Assembly: GCA_030523805.1 (NCBI GenBank)
Contig: JAUNHS010000078.1
Location: forward strand, 1-8,187
Source: Acinetobacter sp.
Lineage (GTDB): Bacteria; Pseudomonadota; Gammaproteobacteria; Pseudomonadales; Moraxellaceae
Direction of reading: 5' to 3'
Length of the DNA: 8,187 nt
Both the position numbers and the translations under genes were made by a program. The notes under the pieces were generated by a model. The model worked only from the letters and a program-made list of their open reading frames with translations. It had not been told where the DNA came from and made no database searches. Below are positions 1 through 4,805 of the stretch, piece by piece (within the stretch, counting starts at the first letter, position 1; every line of letters starts with the position of its first letter).

Positions 1-69
1 AATATCCATAAGAGATAGGGAGATAAATGTTGCTAAAGCAGAGCGTTTTAAAAAAGGTGCGTATTTCAT
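1..69 (-). CDS. 5' end of an unidentified exported or membrane protein (partial)
   Basis: This is the first 23 codons of a minus-strand gene that leaves the window at base 1. The start is the ATG at 69-67, preceded six bases away by AGGA (79-76); an ATG five bases further upstream (74-72) runs into TGA at its third codon. The peptide begins MKYAPFLKRSALATF and continues ISLSLMDI. Early lysines and an arginine are followed by a hydrophobic run, as in a Sec signal peptide or an N-terminal membrane anchor. No cleavage site or lipobox is visible before the edge. The product cannot be identified from this fragment. The call rests on the start codon, Shine-Dalgarno and N-terminal pattern. Confidence 0.5.
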   Translation of the reverse strand, partial: MKYAPFLKRSALATFISLSLMDI

Positions 70-345
70 TTCATATCCTACTGATGGGCAACCATAAAAC
101 GATGGAGTGTGTGCTAATAATGTGATTTATTACACTATTTGTAGCATTAATCTATATAACAATTGTATTTTATCACAAAAATATCATAAAAGAGATATAT
201 TTTTCAGCATTTTAAAATAAAAAATGTGATAAATGACTTAAAAATATAGGGAAAGGGAATGTTTTTATTTTAATATATATAATTGCTATATTGTATATTT
301 ATAATATTGAATGTAGGGTGAATATAAGTTTGTGATATATAAAAC
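70..345. other. AT-rich gene-free region with repeated TGTGAT motifs
   Basis: No open reading frame with a plausible start and ribosome site was found here. The stretch is very AT-rich. It presumably holds the promoter of the minus-strand gene starting at 69. A weak candidate on the minus strand is TTGTTA, 17 bases, AATAGT (about 167-139). The 7-mer TGTGATA occurs at 225-231 and 331-337, and inverted at 171-177; TGTGATT is at 121-127. These resemble CRP-type half sites, but no full 16-bp CRP palindrome is present. Confidence 0.4.
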
Positions 346-376
346 AAAAACGCTCAATATTTAATTGAGCGTTTTT
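346..376 (-). terminator. Rho-independent terminator of ydcH
   Basis: A perfect 13-bp inverted repeat (346-358 with 364-376) encloses the five-base loop ATTTA. The core is CGCTCAAT/ATTGAGCG flanked by five A and five T, so it has a U-tract in either direction. It lies 14 bases beyond the ydcH stop codon and is the expected end of that transcript. Confidence 0.85.
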
Positions 377-390
377 AGATGAGTAAATGA

Positions 391-606
391 TTAAGCCTGA
401 GCTTTTAAAATCATTTGATAAAGCTCATCTTTAAGATGAAGTTTTTTCTTTTTCAATACTTCAATATCTTCAAGACCGCTTGTTACAGGATCTTTTTCTA
501 AACGAATGATTTCGTGGTCAAGTGCATTATGCTCTTCAAATACCTTTGCAAAATGAGCGTTTTCTTGACGTAATTTGCTGATTAATTCACGATGCTCTGG
601 AAACAT
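391..606 (-). CDS. ydcH: YdcH family protein (DUF465)
   Basis: A 71-residue protein close in length and sequence to E. coli YdcH (74 aa, recalled rather than searched). It opens MFPEHRELISKLRQEN, and the family hallmarks LDHEI (about residues 29-33) and KKKKLHLKDEL (about 52-62) are present. The whole protein is charged, helical and coiled-coil-like, with no signal peptide or membrane segment, so it should be cytosolic. The molecular function of the family is not established. The ATG at 606 is preceded by AAAGGTG seven bases away, which fixes the start. The gene is monocistronic: it has its own terminator just downstream, and the gene on its upstream side (from 859) points the other way. Confidence 0.9.
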   Translation of the reverse strand: MFPEHRELISKLRQENAHFAKVFEEHNALDHEIIRLEKDPVTSGLEDIEVLKKKKLHLKDELYQMILKAQA

Positions 607-768
607 GTTATCACCTTTTTAATAACAACTAAAAAAAACTATAAAGCTATACTATGCCAAAAAAAAAGATTTTTCTAGTGTTTTTTGTAAGGAATGGCAT
701 AATTTTTTAGTGAATGAGATGATTTTGAACAATCAATATACTTTTTTTTGCTTTTGAAGCTGAATGAA

Positions 769-795
769 TGTGGAGAAGTGGTATTGTTATCCACA
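769..795. promoter_or_regulatory. Inverted pair of DnaA-box-like sites
   Basis: TTATCCACA at 787-795 is an exact match to the classical DnaA box. TGTGGAGAA at 769-777 is the same box inverted with one mismatch (consensus TGTGGATAA). Nine bases separate them. They sit in the 252-base divergent gap between ydcH and the ABC1-type gene, among A- and T-tracts (about 658-667, 741-748). An extended -10-like TGCTATGCT (812-820) lies just downstream, so DnaA bound here could affect the kinase promoter. Binding is inferred from sequence only, and a pair like this can arise by chance. Confidence 0.4.
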
Positions 796-858
796 ATTTT
801 CCATCATTTAGTGCTATGCTATGGCTAATTAAAGTATTAAAACAACATTAGGTATGTG

Positions 859-2157
859 ATGACAGCAAAAACAACCGCCAGTGGTAGATTTTTAAAGTTA
901 GCAGGTTTGACGGCTCGTATTGCAGGGCAAAGTCTTGGCAATAAATTGCGGAGTATTACTGCTGATGAAGAACAAAAGCAACAACAACATCAACAGCTTT
1001 TAACAAGTATCGGTGTGCAAATTGCTCAAACTTTGGGTGAAATGAAAGGTGCAGCCATGAAAGTTGGGCAAATTGCATCGCAATATAAAGATTTATTTCC
1101 ACCTGAAATTGCAACAGAATTAGCCAAATTACAACGACAAGCTCCACCAGTGGCTTTTGATGTCATTCAGCAGCAAATTGAGCGTGCATTAAAACAACCT
1201 TGGCAGCAAGTGTTTCAAAGTGTGGAGCAACAGCCTTTTGCAGCGGCTTCAATTGGTCAAGTGCATCGTGCCATCTTGCATGATGGGCGAAAAGTCGTGA
1301 TTAAAGTGCAATATCCACACGTGGAAGATGTTTGCCGTAGCGATTTGAAATCGGTGCGATTGGCATTGCGTTTGATGGGCGTGTTAAAAATTGATGCAGC
1401 GTTGCAAGATTGTTTATTTGCCGAAATTGAAGATAGTTTACTGAATGAATTGAATTATGAACTTGAAGCACATCATTTGCGTTTATTTGCCCAATTTCAT
1501 GCCAATAGAGATGAGAAAATCATCATTCCACAAGTGATTGATGAATACTCAAGTCGTTATATGCTCGTGTTGAGTGAAGAGCAAGGGCATCGTATGCAGA
1601 TTGCGAGTACTTGGCAACCGTCTTTACGCAATGCACTTGGGCGACGTTTATTTAAAGCCATTTGCGATCAAATTTTTATTTTGCAACGTTTTCATTGCGA
1701 CCCACACCCAGGCAATTTTGCTTTTCGTGAAGATGGTAGCGTGATTATGTATGATTTTGGTGCAGTGAAAGGTTTATCGGATACAACGGTTGATCAGTTT
1801 AAGCAATTAATTGCAGCGGCAAAACAGGGAAGTGTAACTGCTGTAGAGCAACAGCTTATGGCACTGCAAATGCTAACCCAAGCAGGGCAATTTCCAGCAG
1901 AATTATATCAGCAATGGTTTGAAGTGCTATTACGCCCACTAACACAACCTTATGATTTTGCACAAAATTCAGCACATCATGATGCACGAGCTTTAATCAA
2001 GCCATCATTGCAATATTGGCAATTATTTCGTCCATCGCCTTATACCTTGCTGATGAATCGTACCATTTCAGGGCATTATTGGAATTTAATTCATTTGAAA
2101 GTACATGATGATTTGAGTGATTTGTTGCGACATTATGATGGAACACTTGACGCATGA
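859..2157 (+). CDS. ABC1/AarF/UbiB family atypical kinase
   Basis: A 432-residue soluble protein of the ABC1 (ADCK/UbiB) atypical kinase family. Members support ubiquinone biosynthesis or related lipid metabolism, but the substrate of most is unknown. In order it shows the family motif KxGQ (K68-Q71), the alanine-rich nucleotide loop AAASIGQ (128-134), the lysine of VVIKVQ (K149), the NELNYELEA segment (196-204), the catalytic HCDPHPGN (279-286) and the metal-binding DFG (299-301). No C-terminal membrane helices are evident. The protein is also shorter than true UbiB (about 540 aa), so it is more likely a paralogue than UbiB itself. The ATG at 859 is chosen over the GTG at 856 because TAGGT (849-853) is then five bases away. 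The rpmE2 promoter overlaps its 3' end and no terminator is seen. Confidence 0.88.
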   Translation: MTAKTTASGRFLKLAGLTARIAGQSLGNKLRSITADEEQKQQQHQQLLTSIGVQIAQTLGEMKGAAMKVGQIASQYKDLFPPEIATELAKLQRQAPPVAFDVIQQQIERALKQPWQQVFQSVEQQPFAAASIGQVHRAILHDGRKVVIKVQYPHVEDVCRSDLKSVRLALRLMGVLKIDAALQDCLFAEIEDSLLNELNYELEAHHLRLFAQFHANRDEKIIIPQVIDEYSSRYMLVLSEEQGHRMQIASTWQPSLRNALGRRLFKAICDQIFILQRFHCDPHPGNFAFREDGSVIMYDFGAVKGLSDTTVDQFKQLIAAAKQGSVTAVEQQLMALQMLTQAGQFPAELYQQWFEVLLRPLTQPYDFAQNSAHHDARALIKPSLQYWQLFRPSPYTLLMNRTISGHYWNLIHLKVHDDLSDLLRHYDGTLDA

Positions 2158-2176
2158 AATTGAAATGTTATATTAT
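2147..2176 (+). promoter_or_regulatory. rpmE2 promoter
   Basis: TTGACG (2147-2152) and TATTAT (2171-2176) are each 5/6 matches to the sigma-70 boxes, with an 18-base spacer. The -35 box lies inside the last codons of the upstream kinase gene. Transcription would begin near 2183, giving a leader of about 26 bases. The -10 box lies inside the Zur-type operator. Confidence 0.6.
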
Positions 2177-2184
2177 ATCAATAT
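2162..2184 (+). promoter_or_regulatory. Zur (zinc uptake regulator) operator of rpmE2
   Basis: The left half GAAATGTTATA (2162-2172) is a full match to the gammaproteobacterial Zur consensus as I recall it. The central T and the imperfect right half TATATCAATAT (2174-2184) complete a 23-base dyad, with about 7 of 11 positions matching in the right half. It covers the -10 box and spacer of the promoter in front of a zinc-independent L31 gene, a classic Zur target. The predicted effect is repression in zinc-replete cells and expression under zinc limitation. Confidence 0.75.
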
Positions 2185-2208
2185 GTAATATATTTTGGAG
2201 ATTTTAAA

Positions 2209-2460
2209 ATGCGTAAAGGTATTCACCCTGATTATCAGCAAGTACTATTTCATGATACCAATGCTGATGTGTATTTTTTGATTGGTAGCACGATTAAATC
2301 TAATCAAACACGAGAGTACGAAGGGCAAGTTTATCCTTATGTAACTTTGGATATTTCTAGTGTTTCACATCCGTTTTATACAGGCGAAATTCGTCAGGCG
2401 AGCAATGAAGGGCGAGTAGCGAGCTTTAATAAACGTTTTGCACGTTTTAAGCGTTCATAA
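2209..2460 (+). CDS. rpmE2: 50S ribosomal protein L31 type B (zinc-independent paralogue)
   Basis: An 83-residue L31 of the type B (YkgM-like) group, recognised by [13 protein letters not shown] near the N-terminus and by [18 protein letters not shown] and RFARFKRS later. It contains no cysteine, so it lacks the zinc ribbon of ordinary L31. Type B L31 replaces the zinc-containing form on the 50S subunit when zinc is short, freeing the metal. The ATG at 2209 is preceded by GGAG (2197-2200) eight bases away. A Zur-type operator on its promoter agrees with this role. It stands alone as a transcription unit and shares a bidirectional terminator with the convergent exporter gene. Confidence 0.95.
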   Translation: MRKGIHPDYQQVLFHDTNADVYFLIGSTIKSNQTREYEGQVYPYVTLDISSVSHPFYTGEIRQASNEGRVASFNKRFARFKRS

Positions 2461-2482
2461 CTCTTGGTATTGTTTATTCATC

Positions 2483-2517
2483 AAAAAAGGTATAGCATTG
2501 AATGTTATACCTTTTTT
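2483..2517. terminator. Bidirectional terminator between rpmE2 and the CDF gene
   Basis: A 12-bp perfect stem, AAAAAAGGTATA (2483-2494) with TATACCTTTTTT (2506-2517), surrounds an 11-base loop that can itself pair partly. T-runs exist on both strands, so it can end rpmE2 from the left and the exporter gene from the right. The right arm lies inside the exporter gene and includes its last few codons and part of its stop codon (2505-2507). Confidence 0.85.
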
Positions 2518-3155
2518 GTTGCGATTTTTAATTCATTCTTTAAACGGCTTAATTCTTGCTTCGCTTGGCGAATAATTTGCACGCCTGCTTGGATTGCTAA
2601 ATACGCCATAATCAATGCCACGATTAAATCTGGATAAGCACTATTGCTCCAATACACCAAACCTGCCGCCATAATAATGGCAAGATTTCCAATCGCATCA
2701 TTACGAGAGCAAAGCCATACGCCACGCATATTGCTATCGCCTTGACGTGTGCTAAAAAATAGAGCCGCAACTGTTAAATTGGCGATGAGAGCAATGACCC
2801 CGACAATACTCATTTCATGGTAATTAGGTAATTCGCCCTGTAGCAGTTGATAAGCAGTTACACCTAAAATCCACACACCAAAGGCAGACATAGTATAACC
2901 TTTAATCAATGAAGCCCTTGCACGTTGGCGTAATGCCATATTCAACACAAACAAACTAATGCCATAATTCGCTGCATCACCCAAAAAATCCAAGCTGTCG
3001 GATAATAACGAAACGGAATTGGCTTTCATGCCCATGATGATTTCTACTGCAAACATCAGAGCATTAATCAATAATGCAATCCATAACACATAACGATAAT
3101 GGGGCGGTGGAGTAGGATTTGAGCTTCCACAGGAATGACAAGATGAACACGCCAT
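2505..3155 (-). CDS. Cation diffusion facilitator (CDF) family metal exporter, short form
   Basis: A 216-residue inner-membrane transporter of the CDF family, which exports divalent metal in exchange for protons. About six hydrophobic segments span residues 22-200. TM2 carries DSLDFLGD, giving the DxxxD metal pair D56/D60 as in YiiP. TM5 carries WLCSRND, giving C149/D153 where YiiP has HxxxD. The N-terminus MACSSCHSCG (C3, C6, H7, C9) looks metal-binding. It ends soon after TM6 with a short basic tail, so it lacks the cytoplasmic C-terminal domain of typical CDFs (about 300 aa). The ribosome site is weak (GAGAG, nine bases before ATG). It is divergent from a CadR-type regulator whose operator lies in its promoter, suggesting Cd/Pb/Zn export; the metal is inferred. 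Confidence 0.88.
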   Translation of the reverse strand: MACSSCHSCGSSNPTPPPHYRYVLWIALLINALMFAVEIIMGMKANSVSLLSDSLDFLGDAANYGISLFVLNMALRQRARASLIKGYTMSAFGVWILGVTAYQLLQGELPNYHEMSIVGVIALIANLTVAALFFSTRQGDSNMRGVWLCSRNDAIGNLAIIMAAGLVYWSNSAYPDLIVALIMAYLAIQAGVQIIRQAKQELSRLKNELKIATKKV

Positions 3156-3193
3156 AACACTAATCTCTCGTATAAATAATGAAATTGCTTTAC

Positions 3194-3224
3194 ACTATAA
3201 ACCTTGAAGTCATTACAGGGTCAA
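3194..3224 (-). promoter_or_regulatory. MerR-type promoter and operator of the CDF exporter
   Basis: On the minus strand TTGACC (3224-3219) and TATAGT (3199-3194) are separated by 19 bases, the overlong spacer typical of promoters activated by MerR-family proteins. Between them a 21-base dyad (3201-3221) runs from ACC to GGT with 7 of 10 positions pairing. The transcript would start near 3187. The same dyad lies just before the regulator gene on the other strand, and the regulator's Shine-Dalgarno abuts it. A possible plus-strand -10, TATAAA (3196-3201), overlaps it, so the regulator may control both directions. Confidence 0.8.
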
Positions 3225-3234
3225 GGGGAAAATC

Positions 3235-3648
3235 ATGTCATCGTCAAAAAATCAATTTTATAAAATCAAACAGCTTAGTGAATTGCTACAGATTTCGGTG
3301 GAAACTATTCGTTATTATGAAAAAATGGGGCTTTTATCAGCGGCAGTTCGGCAGAATAATGGCTATCGGCTATTTACTCAACATCATGTTGAGCAGTTAA
3401 ATTTTATCAAACATTGTCGTTATTTGGATTTTAGTTTAGATGAAATTGCACGTTTGATTGAGCTAAAAAATAATCCAACAGAAAATTGCCGCTCTGCTGA
3501 TGATTTAGTCAAACAGCATTTGGCGAGAATTGATGAAAAAATTGCTCAGCTGATGCAAATGAAGCAAGAATTATTGATGATGAATGACTGTCAAGAAAAT
3601 CAAAGCGAACATTGTAAAGTCATTCATCATTTGGTTCAGCAGGAATAG
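3235..3648 (+). CDS. cadR: MerR family regulator, Cd(II)/Pb(II)-responsive type
   Basis: A 137-residue cytosolic metal sensor that binds and untwists a 19-bp-spacer promoter when loaded with metal. Residues 8-50 form the winged-helix DNA-binding part (KIKQLSELLQISVETIRYYEKMG, NNGYRLFT), followed by FIKHCRYLDFSLDEI. A long dimerisation helix covers about 86-116. Cysteines C85, C119 and C127 match the three-cysteine site of CadR/PbrR/ZntR; C85 indicates a divalent-metal rather than a Cu(I) sensor. The C119-C127 loop holds seven residues, one more than I recall for P. putida CadR. The ATG at 3235 has AAGGGGA six bases upstream. It is divergent from the CDF gene, its likely target. The exact metal cannot be read from sequence. 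Confidence 0.88.
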   Translation: MSSSKNQFYKIKQLSELLQISVETIRYYEKMGLLSAAVRQNNGYRLFTQHHVEQLNFIKHCRYLDFSLDEIARLIELKNNPTENCRSADDLVKQHLARIDEKIAQLMQMKQELLMMNDCQENQSEHCKVIHHLVQQE

Positions 3649-3649
3649 A

Positions 3650-4294
3650 TTAGCTATTCATGCCTAAAAAACGATAAATCACGGTTTTTAACGGCTTTAA
3701 ATGCCCTGTAAAAAAGTGATTTGCAGCAGGTAAAATGGTAATAGGGTGCTTTTGTGGTGCTGCCCAAGCGATTAAATCGGATAATAATGTAATATCGTCC
3801 TGTTCGCCGTGAACGAGTAAAAAATCGCCATTAATAGCAGGTGTTTTATAATGACGTAAGCCTGCAACATTCACATCAGCCGTAGGTAAACCACATAAAA
3901 TGAGCTTTTTCGCACGATGTTGTTCACCTAAAATATCGTGGCATTTTGCCATTACAAACGCACCAAAACTAAATCCCCCTGCATAAAATGGCAGATTCGG
4001 ATAGGTCTGTTTTAAATGCTCAATGACAGCAAGCATATCTTGTGTTTCGCCTACGCCATTGTCGTGTTCGCCATCGGATTGACCTGCTCCACGAAAGCTC
4101 GGACGGTACACTACACAGCCCAATTCATTAAAAATTTGTGCTAATAATACAGGCACTTTATGATGTGCATTGCCCCCTTGTAAAGGGTGGGGGTGGCAAA
4201 CGATGGCGATACCTGTAATTTCTTGTGTAGGCAAAGAAACAAAGCATTCAATTCGCCCTGCTGTGCCTTGAATAAATTCAACGTGTTCGGACAT
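3650..4294 (-). CDS. Alpha/beta hydrolase of the COG2945 type
   Basis: A 214-residue soluble alpha/beta hydrolase. It shows HPHPLQGG (34-41) after the second strand, RPSFRGAGQSDG (64-75), the nucleophile elbow GFSFG with S109, HGEQD (D166 as the likely acid) and ANHFF (H193 as the base), a complete Ser-Asp-His triad. There is no signal peptide. Family members act on esters or related bonds, but this group has no settled substrate. The ATG at 4294 lacks a clear Shine-Dalgarno; a -10-like TATGAT on the minus strand (4332-4327) fits a promoter about 25 bases before the start. Its stop lies one base from the cadR stop, tail to tail, with no clear terminator between them. Confidence 0.85.
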   Translation of the reverse strand: MSEHVEFIQGTAGRIECFVSLPTQEITGIAIVCHPHPLQGGNAHHKVPVLLAQIFNELGCVVYRPSFRGAGQSDGEHDNGVGETQDMLAVIEHLKQTYPNLPFYAGGFSFGAFVMAKCHDILGEQHRAKKLILCGLPTADVNVAGLRHYKTPAINGDFLLVHGEQDDITLLSDLIAWAAPQKHPITILPAANHFFTGHLKPLKTVIYRFLGMNS

Positions 4295-4326
4295 AGATTA
4301 AAATCAGCATAAAAAAGATGGTGCTT

Positions 4327-4332
4327 ATCATA
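4327..4332 (-). promoter_or_regulatory. Possible -10 box of the hydrolase gene
   Basis: TATGAT on the minus strand is a 5/6 match to the -10 consensus, and transcription from it would start about 25 bases before the hydrolase ATG. The matching -35 position is only a T-rich TTTTGT, so the promoter is tentative. Confidence 0.35.
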
Positions 4333-4398
4333 GTGTAAAAGTAGCGAAAACAAAAGCGACAAATTGCATTGCATCAGCTGTTTTGCTAAAAGGTCAAA

Positions 4399-4461
4399 AT
4401 GAAGTCATTTGCTATTGATGTTTTTTTATTCATATTGACCGTAAACTTGGCTGAAAAATAG
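4399..4461 (+). CDS. Possible 20-codon leader peptide upstream of ilvI
   Basis: An ATG at 4399 with AAAAGG five bases before it opens a 20-residue ORF, MKSFAIDVFLFILTVNL followed by AEK, ending in TAG. Seven of the 20 residues are Ile, Leu or Val, including one ATA codon. Ribosome stalling at such codons drives attenuation of ilv operons in enterobacteria. Against it, AT-rich DNA yields hydrophobic short ORFs by chance, the peptide lacks a run of identical branched-chain codons, and the best candidate ilv promoter (4471) lies downstream of it. No function is established. Confidence 0.25.
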   Translation: MKSFAIDVFLFILTVNLAEK

Positions 4462-4470
4462 GGTTTGGTC

Positions 4471-4499
4471 TTGACTTTTTGTGCTAAAAATACAACAAT
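4471..4499 (+). promoter_or_regulatory. Candidate ilvI promoter
   Basis: TTGACT (4471-4476, 5/6) is followed after 17 bases by AACAAT (4494-4499, 4/6). Transcription would begin near 4506, just before the structured segment, giving an untranslated leader of about 300 bases. Another TTGACC at 4435-4440 has no good -10. The choice is tentative. Confidence 0.35.
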
Positions 4500-4512
4500 T
4501 ATACATTTAGTA

Positions 4513-4678
4513 TATCGCAAAAACTTCAATCACCCTTTGAAGTTGTCGCAATCGCAGGCAATTAAACTGTCATATTCTAGCCGAATAGGCAGTTTTCGCT
4601 ATGTTTTATCCTATACATAGTGCAGGCGATACAAGGATTTCTTGAATTTCTGTAGGTCGCTAAACGAGCAACCTTACA
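4513..4678 (+). promoter_or_regulatory. Structured leader of the ilv operon (several hairpins)
   Basis: Four local stems were found by eye. AACTTCAA pairs with TTGAAGTT (4522-4544, 8 bp). A longer hairpin at 4564-4595 has an 8-bp lower stem, one bulged A, a 5-bp upper stem and a TAGCC loop, and ends in four T, so it is terminator-like. CTATGT pairs with ACATAG (4599-4620). A bulged stem at 4651-4678 has an AAACG loop. In addition TATCGC (4513-4518) can pair with GCGATA (4626-4631), closing the first three hairpins into one junction. This is unusually ordered for AT-rich DNA and lies between the candidate promoter and ilvI. An attenuator or other cis-acting RNA is inferred, and I recognise no known riboswitch or T-box consensus. 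Confidence 0.4.
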
Positions 4679-4719
4679 ATAAAAATGATTGCATTTTCGT
4701 ATTAGTCTTACATACATTT

Positions 4720-4770
4720 ATGCCAACATTGTTTAAGTGTATGAAAATTTTAAATCTCTTCTCTCATTGA
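4720..4770 (+). CDS. Possible 16-codon upstream ORF before ilvI
   Basis: ATG at 4720 opens [16 protein letters not shown] and ends in TGA at 4768. A second in-frame ATG lies at 4741. Five residues are Leu or Ile. No good Shine-Dalgarno precedes either ATG, so translation is doubtful. Its stop codon sits in the 5' arm of the hairpin at 4763-4783, which would link its translation to access to the ilvI ribosome site if it is translated. Confidence 0.15.
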   Translation: MPTLFKCMKILNLFSH

Positions 4771-4783
4771 ATAGGTCAATGAG
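4763..4783 (+). promoter_or_regulatory. Hairpin just upstream of the ilvI ribosome-binding site
   Basis: CTCATTGA (4763-4770) pairs perfectly with TCAATGAG (4776-4783) around the five-base loop ATAGG. It ends 10 bases before the ilvI Shine-Dalgarno (AGGG, 4794-4797). It could modulate translation of ilvI or simply be an mRNA structure. Confidence 0.35.
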
Positions 4784-4805
4784 TTCAAATGATAGGGTGA
4801 ATCAC

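Noticed and set aside
856..858. GTG at 856 as start of the ABC1-family gene
   Set aside because: It leaves only two bases to the TAGGT ribosome site; ATG at 859 gives normal spacing.
607..858. Replication origin at the DnaA-box pair
   Set aside because: Only two boxes are present, there is no 13-mer array, and none of the usual origin neighbours are in the window.
3179..3400. 73-codon plus-strand ORF overlapping the start of cadR
   Set aside because: It runs across the operator and is in another frame of a clear MerR gene; its product resembles nothing and it is a shadow.
4441..4480. T-box riboswitch in the ilvI leader
   Set aside because: No T-box consensus or specifier stem was found, and T-boxes controlling amino acid operons are essentially a Gram-positive feature.
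4737..4805. Extended start of ilvI at the GTG at 4737, adding 23 residues
   Set aside because: The extra residues do not resemble the family, no ribosome site precedes that codon, and starting at 4806 gives the exact 574-residue length with a good Shine-Dalgarno.
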